A stretch of 64,000 nucleotides of DNA from Berberis thunbergii (lineage: Eukaryota > Streptophyta > Magnoliopsida > Ranunculales > Berberidaceae). This document shows positions 1 through 12,050 of this stretch, in pieces. The notes under the pieces were generated by a model. That model saw only the letters and a program-made list of their open reading frames with translations, was not told the origin of the DNA and searched no databases. Made by a program: the position numbers and the translations under genes. Numbering within the stretch: position 1 is the stretch's first letter; the number at the start of each line of letters is the position of its first letter. The stretch covers positions 620,001 to 684,000 of the forward strand of contig QNQO01000554.1 in NCBI GenBank assembly GCA_003290165.1, given 5' to 3'.

Positions 1-3000
1 AGATTTGATCTTCAGTCATTTCTATCATCATTACTGATTAGGGAGATCTTGCTGTTTCTATTTTGAGTTATGCGAATGGGATGAATAATCATGGTTGAAG
101 GTGTCGAGGATCCCTGGTTCTCGCTATGTTGCAAAGGTTGAAGGTGTTGAGATTCCCTGGTTCTCCCCAGTACAAGGAAATGTTCCCACCCTGAAGGCAA
201 TATCACACAGGGCACTAGCCCAGTGTTTGCAACCCATCACTTATGGATATCCCTGTTGATCTATAACCTACTCCTTCCATCCCTCCCCGTTGCTAAAATG
301 GTATGAAAAGTAGGAACAGCGGGACACTCTTGCATTCAAAACTGTGAATCTGTGAACCCACTTTAGCACAGAGATTAGGCAAAGAATATCAATTCTATCA
401 TCAATAACCCATTCCACAAACTTGATGCATCACAGGTGTGTACTAGATGGCCTTTCACAGCTAAGAAAAAACTAAGAAGAACCTTTGGACCCCCAACAAA
501 CCTATAAGGCTATAATTCCATGTTTTCGCAACATACCATGCACAACTATGTTCCAAGTTGGACAAAACTAAATCACTATAGCAAAGCAATAAAGATAGCC
601 TAGAAGTTATTTGAGTCTGTGCAAAAGAAGTAGAACGTACGCCACTTTGCACCTCATTCCAACTCCTTGCATCTGGTGCCAGAAATCAAACTTTGGATGC
701 TGAAAACTCTACCCTTGGCAGCCTATGTCCTTACAACTTCTGATCCAATCTCCAGAATTGGATACATGCACAAAGGTTCTCAAGGAGATTCCTATCAACT
801 TATCATAACGAGCTCCAGTGGTTGCATTGTCACTTGTCCCTGAAAACAATAGGCACTAGGCAGCCCAGGCGTAAGAAACAACTGTTAAGATTTTTCCTCA
901 CTCGTGTCAGGCTTAAATTACCTTTGTTGATAGCTTAACTCGCTGCATATTCTATTCCATACCTTTGGTTACTCCATCAGCCCTAAGACAGTGCAAAGTG
1001 TTCAGATCAACCCCCTTCCTCATCTTCCTATTGACCTTATTCCCCCCACCAGACTGGAGGACTTGCAGGCATGCAATACTGGCCTCTTTAAATACCTTCA
1101 AAGTAAACCACGAGGCGAGCTTAACAATGCTAAGAAAATCACAAGACTCGCCAAAACATTCAAGATGTATGCAGAAAATGATTATCGCAGTAAACAACCC
1201 TAAGAGAAACTCTCAAACATATTTCCTCCTCACTATGTGTTCACAGAGATTTGTTTAAAGTAAAAACTTTATCAGCAGCCCTCACTCCCCTCCGCCTCTG
1301 ACATCTTTTGAAGTGGTGCATTAACAATCACCATCAAGAACCACATCACTTACTCAGCTATTAAACCTTCTACTACACAATCACCATTACCATTTCCTTT
1401 GCTTCAATATCTGGTACCACATTCACAGAAATATCTTCCTAGTTATTTCCATTCATGAAAACACCATAGACAGGTCTAAAAATTAATATAAATTATATTA
1501 AATGCTAATGAAATGCCGGTTAAAAGAAGTCCATGAGCATTGGCCGCCGCATTTGACAAGCAAACGTCGAATAGCTAGTAAGAGGCAAAAGACGCAAAAA
1601 TTTTGTTTTTTTTTTTTTTAAATGTAGATATTGAGATTCAGTGCAGGAGCAATTATGTCCTCTGAAGCACAAGATTTGTCTTGTCTTGTTTTCTTAATAA
1701 CAAGACCAATTCTTTGCGCAAAAAAATACACACTCTGCACAACATGAGTAAGAGTCATATCGAATGACTAGTAGAAGCAGACTGTGAAAGCCTGAAAGGA
1801 CCAATTGTAACTTATTTTTTCAATGAATTGCACACTGATATTCAAAGCAGGAGAGATTGCATATATTTTATAATTTAACTTTTTTTAATGAGTAATACGA
1901 TCACTTAGCAAACAATACGATCTAGAACACACTCCTTGCAAAGGAATAAAACTTGAGGAGTCTCCCGTCTCTCCACTTGCATATTTGAAATTGCTCCTTT
2001 GCTAGCAGTCCTTGCTCTCCCAGTTAAAAGCTATCGCTATTGTGTTTTCTTCCTTGCCCCATGAGATTTATAGTTGATCCAATCTCCTCTTTTGATTCCT
2101 TCCCCAGCTTCTGGGTCCTTGGCCCTTAGCATGTACTTCAAAGTTTGAGCTTACTTTTGTCCTCACAGATTCAAATTACTCCAACAATGTCCCTTCCCAT
2201 AGAAATCCTATCTGAGCTGGGTCCATTATCTAGCTTCCCTTAAGGCCATGACAATAATGTGGTTTCTTCACTTGTGTAGCCTATGTGCTTAATTTGTTTT
2301 TGCATGAGCAGAAAAACAACCAAAGGTTGAAGATGGTTGCAAGAGAAACAAAGGTTTCAGATGGCTTGAAGACCAAGTGGATGAAACTGGAAGACAAGAT
2401 ATGGTTGAAGGTCAGAAACAAGTAGCAACTGAGTGGAAATCAGCAAATGCTTGCGGAAATCAATCAACTGGAACAAGGAAGTTTTACAGAGTAGTGATAG
2501 TAATGTTGGCGGTTGGAAGAAAGGTTTTACAGATGGTTAGAAAGGAAGCAATGATTGCCAGTCTAGAGAGACGCCAACCCAAACATTCACTTGACAAATC
2601 CTTCAAAAGAGATGAAAGTGACCACTTTAGCCTAGGCCATTGTTAATAGCACCCGCTATTTAGATGAGAAACACCTCCATTTCAACTAGTTTATTCCAAA
2701 AAAAAAGAGGTAACTTTTTAACAATCACAACCCATCTCTTTCCCAAGTATTTTCAAATCAAAACTCTCAACTTACCTCGATCCCGATTACATCTCAGCTT
2801 TCACAGGAAAATCAAAAGACATTTAAATCCCTACCAATACACCAAAGGGTGCCACATCAAGTTCCTGTGAAAACAAAGCCCGATATAGCCTCAACTCAAC
2901 CACATGGACCATGGACTCCAGAGACATTCCATTTGTGGCCATCCTCTTTGTCATTAATAGATTAAATCACTGAAATTTTTCCAACAACCATGTGGATAGA

Positions 3001-3936
3001 AATTTTGAAATCATCCCAAATAACAGACATCTCACCTGAGCCCCTACCATAGGAAGATACTCCCAACCTACTTCCATAATGCCCCATACCTCCTTCGTCA
3101 GAAATGATTACAGCCTTGAATGTTGGTATACACCTAATTTCCCAGGAAAATGAGGAACGGAAGCTTACGTAAGTCGCCACTATGTTACTAGGGGAGCCAC
3201 CATATCTTCATTATGGCTCCAAAACCTATATTGTTTGTTTTAAAGCGACTCACCCAACCTAGGAGCATCGCAGTGCGGCAGTGCCACACATTACTCAAGT
3301 TGGCTGGTAACCGAGGAATATAAGGCACCCATTGGTAGCTTTTTTAAAGTAACTTGAGGGAAAAAAAAACCCTTAAACAACAACCTATTTTGTTTTCATA
3401 TTTCAACATGATAAAGTTTTTTTACAGTTTTATCCTTAAAAAAAAATTGCCTCACCTTGCCACTAACAACATAGAGTGGTCCTAATGATCACATCCTGGA
3501 GGTGCAAGGGGTATTCATCAGAATGCTGAAAATATTATGGCAACTATATGATGTTGGGGCACCAAAGACCGTGATGGCACCTCGATGATCAGATTTAACA
3601 ATCCCACAAACTTCGCTTAGAAGCCAAGTTGGCTCATTCAAGTACCTAGTAACATGCACCCAAGTTGCATCCACATTGTCCTTATAAATACCATGATTCT
3701 GAAAGTCTTGTACCTACGTACTCTACTCCATTTCAAAGCCAAAACCGATGCATACCAATCTAGATTTTGTATTGCTATTGAACCACCATTCTGAAAATCT
3801 ATCAAGTAACATAATTCCTCGGTCTTTAACCCTAGTCAAAACATTCAATTAGAAATTGAAAGTTAAATGTCGAAATCTGTTCCCAATCACTAAAAAAAAC
3901 AACTAAAGAGTAATTTGAATTCAAAGAATGGCATAA
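1..3936. other. intergenic DNA, no supported gene
   Basis: No reading frame here is long, recognisable or bounded by convincing splice sites. The short frames (all under 100 codons, for example near 965-1258 and 2377-2646) match no family I know and overlap on both strands. I see homopolymer tracts (near 1606-1620 and 3360-3370) but no clear repeat ends. It may contain decayed mobile elements that I cannot place. Confidence 0.5.
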
Positions 3937-3944
3937 CTTTTTTC

Positions 3945-4803
3945 TAGGGGTGGGCATCCGATCCCATCCTGTCCTGATTTTTTCGGGTCCTATTGGGATT
4001 GATCAATCTCATCCCTATCCCGTCCCGTTCCGATCTAGAGTGGGATGAGATCGGGATAAAGGTTTTCAATCCCGTCCCATCCTGAACCGTTTATTTTTTA
4101 ATATGTAGTATGAAACTATGAAACTATTTGTTGACATGACTTTTATTTGTTGTTTTATTTTTACATAAACTATTTTATATTGAAAAATGATAGTCCAAGA
4201 GAAGTAAGCATGTTTTCTTTGCACAATTTTTGTATAATTTCTATGTTTTTTATGAAATAGTTGCAAGTTAAAGAAAATGTTGTGCTCTGATTGAACTTAA
4301 GTTTGAATGCATTGAATTAGTGTTGCTCATCTGAGATATAACAGAATTGTTTACTTGAGAAAACATGTCTACCATATACCTAGAAGTAAAACAGAGAACA
4401 ACAATCTAGACTCATAAACAAACAATTATTCTTGTGCATGCATGTTTTAATTCAGAACATCTTGAACAAAAGTAGTGGGATGATGGTAATGACTACAAAC
4501 TATAAAACACCAAGAATCACACAAGAGACCTAGCAACCAAGCCAAAAATAACAACAAATAAAATGGCTATCTTCAATAGTGGTTCTAAAAAAAGGAGTAA
4601 AAGCTAATGAATTGGGAAATAATAATCAATGGTTTAAAGTTATATAGTTCTTAGAGTTGTGTTCGGTATATAAAAAAATTTCAATCCAAAATTTAGTACA
4701 TGCTCATCCCATCCCGTGTTTGGGATGGGATGAGGTCTATCCCGTCCCGTGCCGTCCCGATCCCGAATAAACGGGATGGGATCCCGTCGCTTGCCCACCC
4801 CTA
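3945..4803. mobile_element. hAT-type non-autonomous DNA transposon
   Basis: An 859-bp element. Its ends are inverted repeats, TAGGGGTGGGCA at 3945 and TGCCCACCCCTA-type sequence ending at 4803. Both subterminal zones are rich in GGGATGGGAT / ATCCCGTCCC blocks on opposite strands. It is flanked by 8-bp near-identical direct repeats, cttttttc (3937-3944) and catttttc (4804-4811), differing at one base; 8-bp target duplications are the hAT signature. No transposase frame is visible inside, so it depended on an element elsewhere. The AT-rich centre (about 4080-4690) shows nothing else recognisable. Confidence 0.85.
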
Positions 4804-5051
4804 CATTTTTCTATTGAATGCAATACAAAGAATTCAAAATGCACAAAAAAGGAAAGAACTTGACAAGAAATTTTTAACATTGCACGCCATTGTATTTGTA
4901 TCATCTTCCTTACAATAGTGTTTTTACTGTTCATGAACAGTATTCAGAGTCTGTATGTCCTACGTGGCATAAGTTGTCCTACAACCCATATCATACAGAA
5001 AGAATAGAACAACAAGAAGAAACAAAAACTTGAAGCAGTTATTTACACTTG

Positions 5052-5336
5052 TTAGATGTTTGTTACCGTCGAAACGATCGCTTCTGACTGCCGCTGACAC
5101 AACCGTCTCTTAAGAAAAGCTTCAAGAATCGCCATGACAGACACGAACCGCGTCATATCGTTCAATTGGCGAGTCAATTCAGCCTCTCTTGCCCTGGCGC
5201 GCTCCAACCGAGCCTCCGTGTCCGCCAACCGACCTCGCAGAGACTCCACCATGACGGTCTCTGCCTCTAAAGAGACTCTTCCAGGGTGGTTCGACTCCGC
5301 CATGGACGAGAGTAATCTTTGTTGATCGAAACACAT
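5052..5336 (-). CDS. SKIP34-like small coiled-coil protein
   Basis: A 94-residue single-exon frame with a good ATG at 5336. It opens MCFDQQ, and the middle (about residues 28-62) is one charged amphipathic helix with the motif RGRLADTEARLERARAREAEL, followed by MTRFVSVMAILEAFLKRR. This order (short MC- start, RLAETEARL..RARAREAEL, then RFVSVMEILE.FLKRR) is the pattern I associate with plant SKP1-interacting partner 34 (SKIP34), a small protein reported as an SKP1/ASK partner; the biochemical role is not established. The length suits that family. The frame is intact, GC is higher than the surroundings, and plant TGGGCY promoter motifs lie just upstream. It is divergent to the short frame at 5794, with about 460 bp between the start codons. 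The family name is from memory of the motif; a young retrocopy is possible. Confidence 0.65.
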   Translation of the reverse strand: MCFDQQRLLSSMAESNHPGRVSLEAETVMVESLRGRLADTEARLERARAREAELTRQLNDMTRFVSVMAILEAFLKRRLCQRQSEAIVSTVTNI

Positions 5337-5445
5337 TTTCGATGGCTTTCGTGATCGATACGAAGAAAGCCTAATTTGATGAAAGAATGAAATGAAATGG
5401 TCGTGAGAGTTTTATCATATGTTCTTGCCTTCTTGGAGTGTTTGT

Positions 5446-5459
5446 TGGGCTTTTGGGCC
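5446..5459. promoter_or_regulatory. paired site II (TGGGCY) promoter motifs
   Basis: TGGGCT at 5446-5451 and TGGGCC at 5454-5459 lie close together about 110-125 bp upstream of the SKIP34-like start codon. Paired TGGGCY boxes are known TCP-factor sites in promoters of plant housekeeping and growth genes. The spacing fits a promoter that could serve the minus-strand gene, or both divergent frames. The assignment is by motif only. Confidence 0.4.
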
Positions 5460-5793
5460 CACTACTGGCCATTGTTTTTGCTTGATTTTACACGTTTTGC
5501 TTCGTTCACCCAATAAAATTGTTCGGGGCACCCGAATAAACTCAATGAACAATCGTTCTTAAGACTAGATTCTCATAATCTACCAATCGAAAGCAAACAC
5601 ACGCACACACAGCCCCTTGACGCTGATCGCTAGGGGCTTGGCTCTCTAGAATTTTTGTTTCAGGAGAGTGGGAGGAAAAGTTGGAGTTTTTTGTTGCATC
5701 AACAAACACTCAGCCAACCATCAATCAGTCTTCTTTGTTCAAACAAAAGTCTTCCAAATTTTTCAATAAGAACTCTCAGTTTTACAATCTTCA

Positions 5794-6030
5794 ATGGCTT
5801 TATCATCTCCATTCACTAACCCTCTTTGGGTTCTCTCTCAAAATCCACAACACCCACTTCTCCATTTACCACTCAAACACCCCAACTTATTTTGCTCTTC
5901 ATCTCTCCAACACCATGAAGAGCTCACAACATTTTCAACTTACAACCCCACTAGTCCATTTGCAGTCTTAGCCACCCCCATCCACCAACTTCCCCCAAAC
6001 TTATTTAAGTGGTGTGGTGGAGGAGTGTGA
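5794..6030 (+). CDS. candidate first exon of a plastid-targeted protein, or orphan ORF
   Basis: A 78-codon frame starting MALSSPF, rich in Ser, Thr, Pro, His and Leu and almost without acidic residues in its first 40 positions. This is the composition of a chloroplast transit peptide. The start context (ttcaATGGCT) is good for a plant gene, and the upstream 100 bases are a C/T- and A-rich leader-like stretch. No mature domain follows: the frame ends at LFKWCGGGV, and I found no recognisable second exon in the next kilobase. It may be the remains of a gene whose body was lost, an exon with an unplaced donor near 6020, or chance. It diverges from the SKIP34-like gene across a shared 460-bp spacer. 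Confidence 0.25.
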   Translation: MALSSPFTNPLWVLSQNPQHPLLHLPLKHPNLFCSSSLQHHEELTTFSTYNPTSPFAVLATPIHQLPPNLFKWCGGGV

Positions 6031-6360
6031 GTGGTAGGTGGGGATCGACAAATGGGAGTTGGATCGGTGGAGCTGTTTGATTGGTCAGTAGGGTATGCTA
6101 CGTGTCGAGATAAGGAATGGTTGTTGCTTGTTAGAGTCAACAACGTGAAAGATAATAAAGATGAATAAGAACAAAAATATCGTTTTGACGTTTTGGCCTT
6201 GTCCAGCCTCAAGATGTATGTTGGTGTTGGAACATAAAATCTCGAAGAATTTTGGAAGGTGAAGGTTTGATCCTTTTGTTTGGAACCAAGTAATTAATTC
6301 CTGCTAGTAAAATGATTGCAAAGAAAAACAAATAAGCGGATATTAGAACTTTCAGAAATT

Positions 6361-6495
6361 CTAGGGAGCAAGGAAAAAAGAGCAAGGGATGAGTGTAACC
6401 ACCCATCCTCTTCGAGATGAGCGACAACGCGCATCTTCAAGGTGATGCACTCATCTCGAGAAAGATGAGTGGTTACACCCATCCCTCGCTCCCTA
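6361..6495. repeat. 135-bp foldback (long hairpin)
   Basis: The left arm (6361-6421) and right arm (6450-6495) are near-perfect reverse complements. They begin and end with ctagggagc / gctccctag and share GTGTAACCAC and TCGAGATGAG blocks. The left arm carries about 14 extra purine-rich bases. The loop is about 28 bp. It may be a tiny foldback MITE; no clear target duplication was identified. Confidence 0.7.
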
Positions 6496-6868
6496 GCAAA
6501 GCTCTAGAACTTTAGAAGAAAGTGGAATGTCCATAACTCTATCCAATAAAGAAAATTGGTTGAGATTCTCAGGTGCCTTTGATCATCACTTGAAACAAAT
6601 TGAAAGCATGATTTTAAAAATATGGCAATATAAAATAGCATGCAAATTTCTAAGGATCGATGTATCCCCTATTGACATCTATATTATGAATTATTAAAAG
6701 TCACATATTTTAGGCAAATTGCCAAAGAAGTTCAAGGGGATCCCAAGTTGAGATCGAGTCCAGTTTTCTTATCCCGTTAGAAAGGTGTCTAGTTTTGGAG
6801 ACTTGAGTTCTCTCAACCAAGAGGCACTAAATGATCCAATTTTGTTTATCATTTCTATCGTTCTAGCA

Positions 6869-7377
6869 ACCAGGTTGATGTGGAGTTGAATTGTACATCC
6901 ACAATTCCACATCACCAACCCAATCGGTGGCAATCATTTGTCACTTGATGTTTGCTAAAGAAAAAAAACACACAATAATCGAATGAAGAGATTGTGATTC
7001 GAGCATCCAAATGCAGCAACTGAACCAGAGGTGGAGAGACACTCCAAACCACTTCATTTCCAACTTACATTTATTTAGATAGAACAATAACAACTATAGT
7101 GTAGAGGCACAAGCAAATGATTGTTGAACTCGAACCTTTTTTTTAACACAATATGTGCTTCAAATATATTACAACCCATCTTAGTGTATCTTTGATTTTG
7201 TCGTACAAAGAGAGCCTGAGATATTCATGTGTACGAAGAAATGTATAAACACAAATCCTAATAGCATAATGTGTTATTTTTTATTTTTTTTAATTTAAAC
7301 AAACCTGACGTGACAAATGAGTGCCATTGATTGAGTTGGTGATGTGGATGTATAACTCAGCCCTACATCAACCTGGT
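6869..7377. mobile_element. Mutator-like MITE with about 80-bp terminal inverted repeats
   Basis: ACCAGGTTGATGT at 6869 is mirrored by ACATCAACCTGGT ending at 7377. The similarity runs about 80 bp inward on both sides, with shared ATCACCAAC, TCATTTGTCAC and ACATCCAC blocks and small indels. Long terminal repeats with a short AT-rich centre and no coding capacity fit a MULE-type MITE. The expected 9-bp duplication is not clean: ttctagca-like left against ttcttaaca-like right, so the superfamily is tentative. Confidence 0.65.
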
Positions 7378-8984
7378 TTCTTAACATATTAGCCTCACGT
7401 ACTTTATCAGAAATTTCAAGACTTTTATTTTCTTCTCAGCCCTAATTATTACCATCTCTTCCTTTTGCTTCCTTCTTGCGGAAGGATAGTTACTTTAAAT
7501 AAACACGACTCCATGATAAATATTGAATAGTTTGAAAAGGTGTTTTCAATAGGGAAAGATTAAAACCATCCCCAAACATTACTACGTATTGGTAACTAAG
7601 AGAAATTGCTTGAAGAAAAAAGCACATCAAAAGAGAATAGGATAGGGAAAAAGACTAAGAAGGAGCTTGAGAAATAAATTAAATTTACAAGTTTTAACAA
7701 GTATTACTAATCATATTACCAAAATATGATGATGGTTTGTTTAGATGATTTTAGGTTGAGTTTATCATATTAGATTTACTTTGATGATTGGAAAATGTAT
7801 GAAAATCATTTAGATGAGATTTGGTTGTGCAAGAGATGCTAGAGTAAATTGATACACTTCCGATGAGGGGAAAAATAGGAAAATAATGACATTTGTAGTT
7901 CACTTTTTTTCTAATGTAAGTGAGTGTATTCAAGGATAACATATATCTCTAAACTAAGTATATCTAGGCAGACGACCATTTTTTGTCAGAGTTTGGTTCT
8001 TTTACATTTTTACTCATTCTCTTTAAAACACAACCACAAACATTAATTATAAAAGGGGTAAAAGTGCAAAGAGGCCCAACCCTGGCCAAAAAATGGCTGG
8101 TAGCCCTGACTCTCTAGAATTTGAGTTCTAAACTTTTTCAATTCACAAATTAGTCCCTAAATAGTGAATTATGATTGGTTGGACCACTGGACCCAAAATG
8201 TTGAGGACAACAAAACTCAACTTGGGTTCATAGTTATAACAGAACGTAAAGAGGACCAAACAAGAAGATATTGGAAAGGGTTTCTATATCCATTTGATAA
8301 ATGGGGGAGATTAATTAATTAAGATTATGTTAGATCTCTGGTCCTCTAGAAATTTACGGTGCATTTGGCTACACAAAATCCAATTTCATGAGGTACCAAT
8401 TGTGTTTAAGACCCAAGTTGATCAAAATGTGGTGGACCACGTATCATGTATTCTACATTTTGATCAAATGTGAGAGAACTAAACTCTCATAAACACATGA
8501 AGACTCCAACTCCGTATTCCCCTACAGAATTGGATTCTCATATTTTCGCTTCTTAATACACCATCCGAACTTGACCTTGATGGCAAAACAAATTTCTCAT
8601 AAATCTGAACAACTCTATTCCATTTTTTTCATAAAAATGTTTGAACATCTTTAGAAACATTTTAAGGGAGTGCTCATTAGGCAAGCCAAAGATGCATCAT
8701 TTCCATGCCACAAATGCATTAACAACTGTCTAATTTTATCTGTTTTGAAGTGTTTCTCTACATCTCACACAAATCGAAGAACTCCACCCTTCCCCAAAAA
8801 ATTGGATTTGCAAGTAGAAAATGCCAATATCAACAAAACAAATTATGGAAAAATTATATTAAAATTTTTAATATATATAAAAAACTTCAAAATGAATCGT
8901 ACAAATTCAGGGATTTTGTCATTTTAAAATATGCGTGAAATTGTTGATTTGATAAAACAAATCATGATGAAGCCTCATAGACAT
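7378..8984. other. intergenic DNA with a small palindrome
   Basis: No supported gene. The only structure seen is a perfect 13-bp inverted repeat, ttgatcaaaatgt at 8418-8430 and its complement at 8455-8467, with a 24-bp loop containing a GGACCACG core. Poly-A and poly-T runs are common. Confidence 0.5.
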
Positions 8985-9480
8985 GCAATTTAACAAATTT
9001 CCAATATGGAGAAGATTACGCTAGAAATCACGTGATTGTGCTGAAACAAACACGTATACATTTGTTTCAATAACAAAACAAAAAAAATAGAAACTATGAC
9101 AGAAATAAAGTTACATAAACGTAAAGAAAATAAATTACCAAATTGCCACATGTGAATGCATGGTTCTGAATATACATTTCCAAAAAACACAATGTTTTTC
9201 GGGTCGAACTAATGTAAGCTCTGATTTTCTCTCAAATAGTTGTAGCCATGCAATAATTCAAAAATGAACCACTTACCAAAATCACTAAGACTATGAGATT
9301 TAATGTTTACATACCAATCCTCAAAATCGCTATTTCTTGTAGACATCATCTTTTCGAGATTTTTTGTTTCATGCTCCACCATATTTCCATTTTCATCATG
9401 GTGGTAACGTTGCACCAATTATTTACATAAACTCACTTTTACATCAAAATCTTCATTCAGTGTGTTTTTATTAAAGTTTT
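8985..9480 (-). pseudogene. IRE1-like kinase fragment, copy 1
   Basis: Read on the minus strand, this gives a kinase-hinge-like stretch (HHDENGNMVEHETKNLEKMM), then FELLHGYNYLRENQ and a degenerate catalytic loop equivalent to H-x-D-x-x-P-x-N. The same layout recurs at 10078-11060, 11545-12050 and 15472-19060. In the plus-strand relatives the kinase part is followed by HPIFW and a segment resembling the KEN ribonuclease domain, which points to the plant IRE1 kinase/endoribonuclease family. Here only the kinase part is present; there is no ATG-to-stop gene, and the conserved catalytic Asp motif is replaced. It is about 90 percent similar by eye to 11545-12050, which lies in the same orientation. 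The IRE1 assignment rests on short motifs. Confidence 0.5.
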
Positions 9481-9554
9481 CGTATTTGTTTTTTTATGTT
9501 AGCTGATAGCATAAATAATAATCTCACTACGATGAACATGCTTATAGCTTCTCG

Positions 9555-9690
9555 TACACCAACAAATGGTATCAAAGCACGTGCATCTCTGATACCAATT
9601 ATTAGGGTTTCTCTGATACCACTTGTTGGCGCACATATTAGAGAACATGCACTTCTTTGATAAAAATTTTTAGGACAACTGGTATCAAAG
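9555..9690. repeat. tggtatca..tgatacca mini-hairpin repeats, first cluster
   Basis: Several short units alternate tggtatcaaag-type sequence with its complement ctctgatacca, separated by 10-20 bases (cgtgcat) and followed by attgttagg or ttgttgg. The word TGGTATCAGAGC is the initiator-tRNA-Met primer-binding site of copia elements, and aacaattggtatcagag is what an LTR/PBS junction looks like. These units look like multiplied, inverted pieces of such a junction. They sit between the minus and plus IRE1-like fragments, as in the second unit. Confidence 0.6.
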
Positions 9691-10077
9691 ATACAGATTG
9701 CAAAGTTGCTAGCTACAGATTTTGATTATGTAATATTTGCTCCCCTTTTTCATTTTGATTTTCTCATAAAATTTTGATTATCTCTTCTTTGATCTCCTTT
9801 TTCATTTTATTCGTTGTCATTCTTCATTTTTTTAGTGTTAGCTACAGACAGTTATATAGATAGAAAAGTTGTTTTGCTTGCTTCATTTGGGTAGAAATAA
9901 AAACCCAACAGAGCTATGATTGGAAAAAAAAAAAAAAATTCGTTCTTATTCATTTTGTTTTCTTATTCTCTTCTTCTTTGCTCAAGATCATTTTCTCCAT
10001 TTTTTTTAAATTAGTCATTTTAATTTTGGTTGTTTGTGTTAGCTTTTCTTTTCTCCAACTATATTTTTCATTTTAGC

Positions 10078-11060
10078 ATGATAAACGATGAAGAATCGAT
10101 TGACACCGAAATAAGAAGAAGGATCCCCGAGAATGATGATAGTTGTGAGACTGTTATGTATGCTATAAACAAATTTCACGAGACTAGATACAAAAATTTT
10201 GAAAAACACACACCGGATAAAGCATTTGTTGTCAAAGTGAGATCATGAAAACAATTGGTGCAGTGTTTCCACTGTGATGATAACGGAAACATCATGGTGG
10301 AATATGAAACAAATAATTTCCAAGATATAATGTTTACTATTAAAGAAGATTTCGAAAATTTTATGCTCTTAATTTGTGGGGTAAACGGTTATTTTTTGAA
10401 CTATTGAATTGTTACTATAATTTGAATGATAATCAACTCTCACTGGCTTAAATGTAAGACCTAAAGAAGATTGTATTTTTTGGAAAACACCATATGGAAC
10501 CGCGCATTAACATATGGCAATCTCGTAAGTTTTTTCTCTATGATTATATCTTTATGTTTTTTATTTGGTGTTATTGTAATAATTGTATATATGTTTGTTT
10601 TAGCTCAATCACCTAATAAAAATCTTCTTTCCTCTCTTGGGATGTTTCTAGATAGGGTGACGTTGGAGTTTAGTATTAATGTTATTTATCAAATTACCAA
10701 TTTCAAGAGACTTTTGAAATTACCATGCCCCCCAATTCTTTAAGATTACTTTAGATTTTTTTTTTTCAAATATAAAATTAATTTTTGATATGATTTTTTT
10801 CCTTAACAATTTGTTTTGTTGATAAAGGGATGTTATGGTGGTTCATCCAATATTTTGGGGGAAATGTGAGATCTTACAGTTTGTGCACATATAAAGAAAT
10901 ACTTTAGAAAAAGAAGAAATAACCGTATCACATGTTTGAATGCTATTAATGCATTTCTGGGCTGAAAAACAAAAGTCTTAGGATTGCCTATCAGACATGC
11001 ATTTAATGTGTTTCTGAACAATCCTAAGTTTACTTATGAAGACACCCGGGTTGACTTTTT
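10078..11060 (+). pseudogene. IRE1-like kinase/KEN pseudogene, copy 2
   Basis: After a splice-acceptor-like ttttag, ATG at 10078 opens a 57-codon stretch (MINDEESIDTEIRRRIPEND..) that stops at 10248. The next 200 bases, in another frame, give a hinge-like FHCDDNGNIMVEYETNN and a broken catalytic-loop region. An exon-like block at about 10605-10740 (LGMFLDRVTLEFSINV) follows a GTAAGT-type donor at about 10525. At about 10835-10870 comes HPIFWGKCEILQF, matching the HPLFW..E.RL.F junction of IRE1 proteins, and at about 11025-11075 a YEDTRVDFFRLIRNL stretch resembling the KEN-domain S-x-R-D-L-L-R-x-I-R-N helix. Stops and frame changes mean it cannot make the full protein. Family assignment is from motifs in order; a different kinase family is possible for the first part. 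Confidence 0.5.
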
Positions 11061-11544
11061 TAGACTTATAAGAAATTTGTAGAAATAGAGTTTTCAATAT
11101 AGTATGACGATGTAAAATAGAGTTTTCAATACAGTTTCCCATTTTTTATGCAAGACAGAATAGCGATTATTCTGCAGGCTAATTCAACAATAATTAACAG
11201 GGAAAATAACACAAGAATATCTCACTTATCAGATTTATTAGAAATTTGTGGAAATAGAGTTTTCAATAAAAAAAATTTGTGGAAATAGAGATTCCCACTT
11301 ATCTTGCTGCGTTGTACATGTATTTGGCATGTGATTTTCTTACACTGCCGTTTTTATTTTGGACAGAATAATTATTATTCTGCAAACTAGTTCAACAAAT
11401 AATTCACAGAAAAATAATACAAGAGATTCGCCAAAAAACACAGAGAAACAATTCTAATTTCAATTAAAATTATTCAAATAAAAAATATCTCTAAATCAGC
11501 TCACAAGTCAGGCTTTATAGCTAAAACTCGCCGTTATTAGAATT

Positions 11545-12050
11545 TTATCAAATTTTCAATATGAAGAAGATTACGCTAGAAATCACGTGATTGTGCTGAA
11601 ACAAAAACGTATACATTTGTTTCAATGACAAAACAAAAAAATAGAAACTATGACAGAAATAAAGTTACAGAAACATAAAAAAAATAAATTACCAGATTGC
11701 CACACGTGAATGCATGGTTCTGAATACACTTTTTCAAAAAAACAAAATGTTTTCCGGGTCGAACCCATGTGAGAGCTGATTTTCTCTCAAATAGTTGTAG
11801 CAATGTAATAATTTAAATATGAACCACTTACCGAAATCATTAAGAACATAAGATTTAATGTTTACATAGCAATCCTTGAAATCGCTACTTCTTGTAGACA
11901 TTATCTCTTTAAGATTTTTTGTTTCATGCTCCACCATATTTCCAATTTTCATCATTGTGGTAAGATTGCACCAACTGCTTACATAAACTCATTTTTACAC
12001 CAAAATCTTCATTCATTGTGTTTTTATTAAAGTTTTTGTATTTATTTTCA
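11545..12050 (-). pseudogene. IRE1-like kinase fragment, copy 3
   Basis: A near duplicate of 8985-9480 in the same orientation, carrying GNMVEHETKNLKEIMSTR, FGKWFIFKLLHCYNYLRENQLSHGFDPENILFF. The HGFDPENIL string is what remains of the kinase catalytic loop (H-R-D-x-K-P-x-N-I-L). It has G and F for R and L, so catalysis would be doubtful even if translated. There is no start codon in context and no RNase part. With the plus-strand fragment at 15472 it forms the second inverted pair of the array. Confidence 0.5.
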
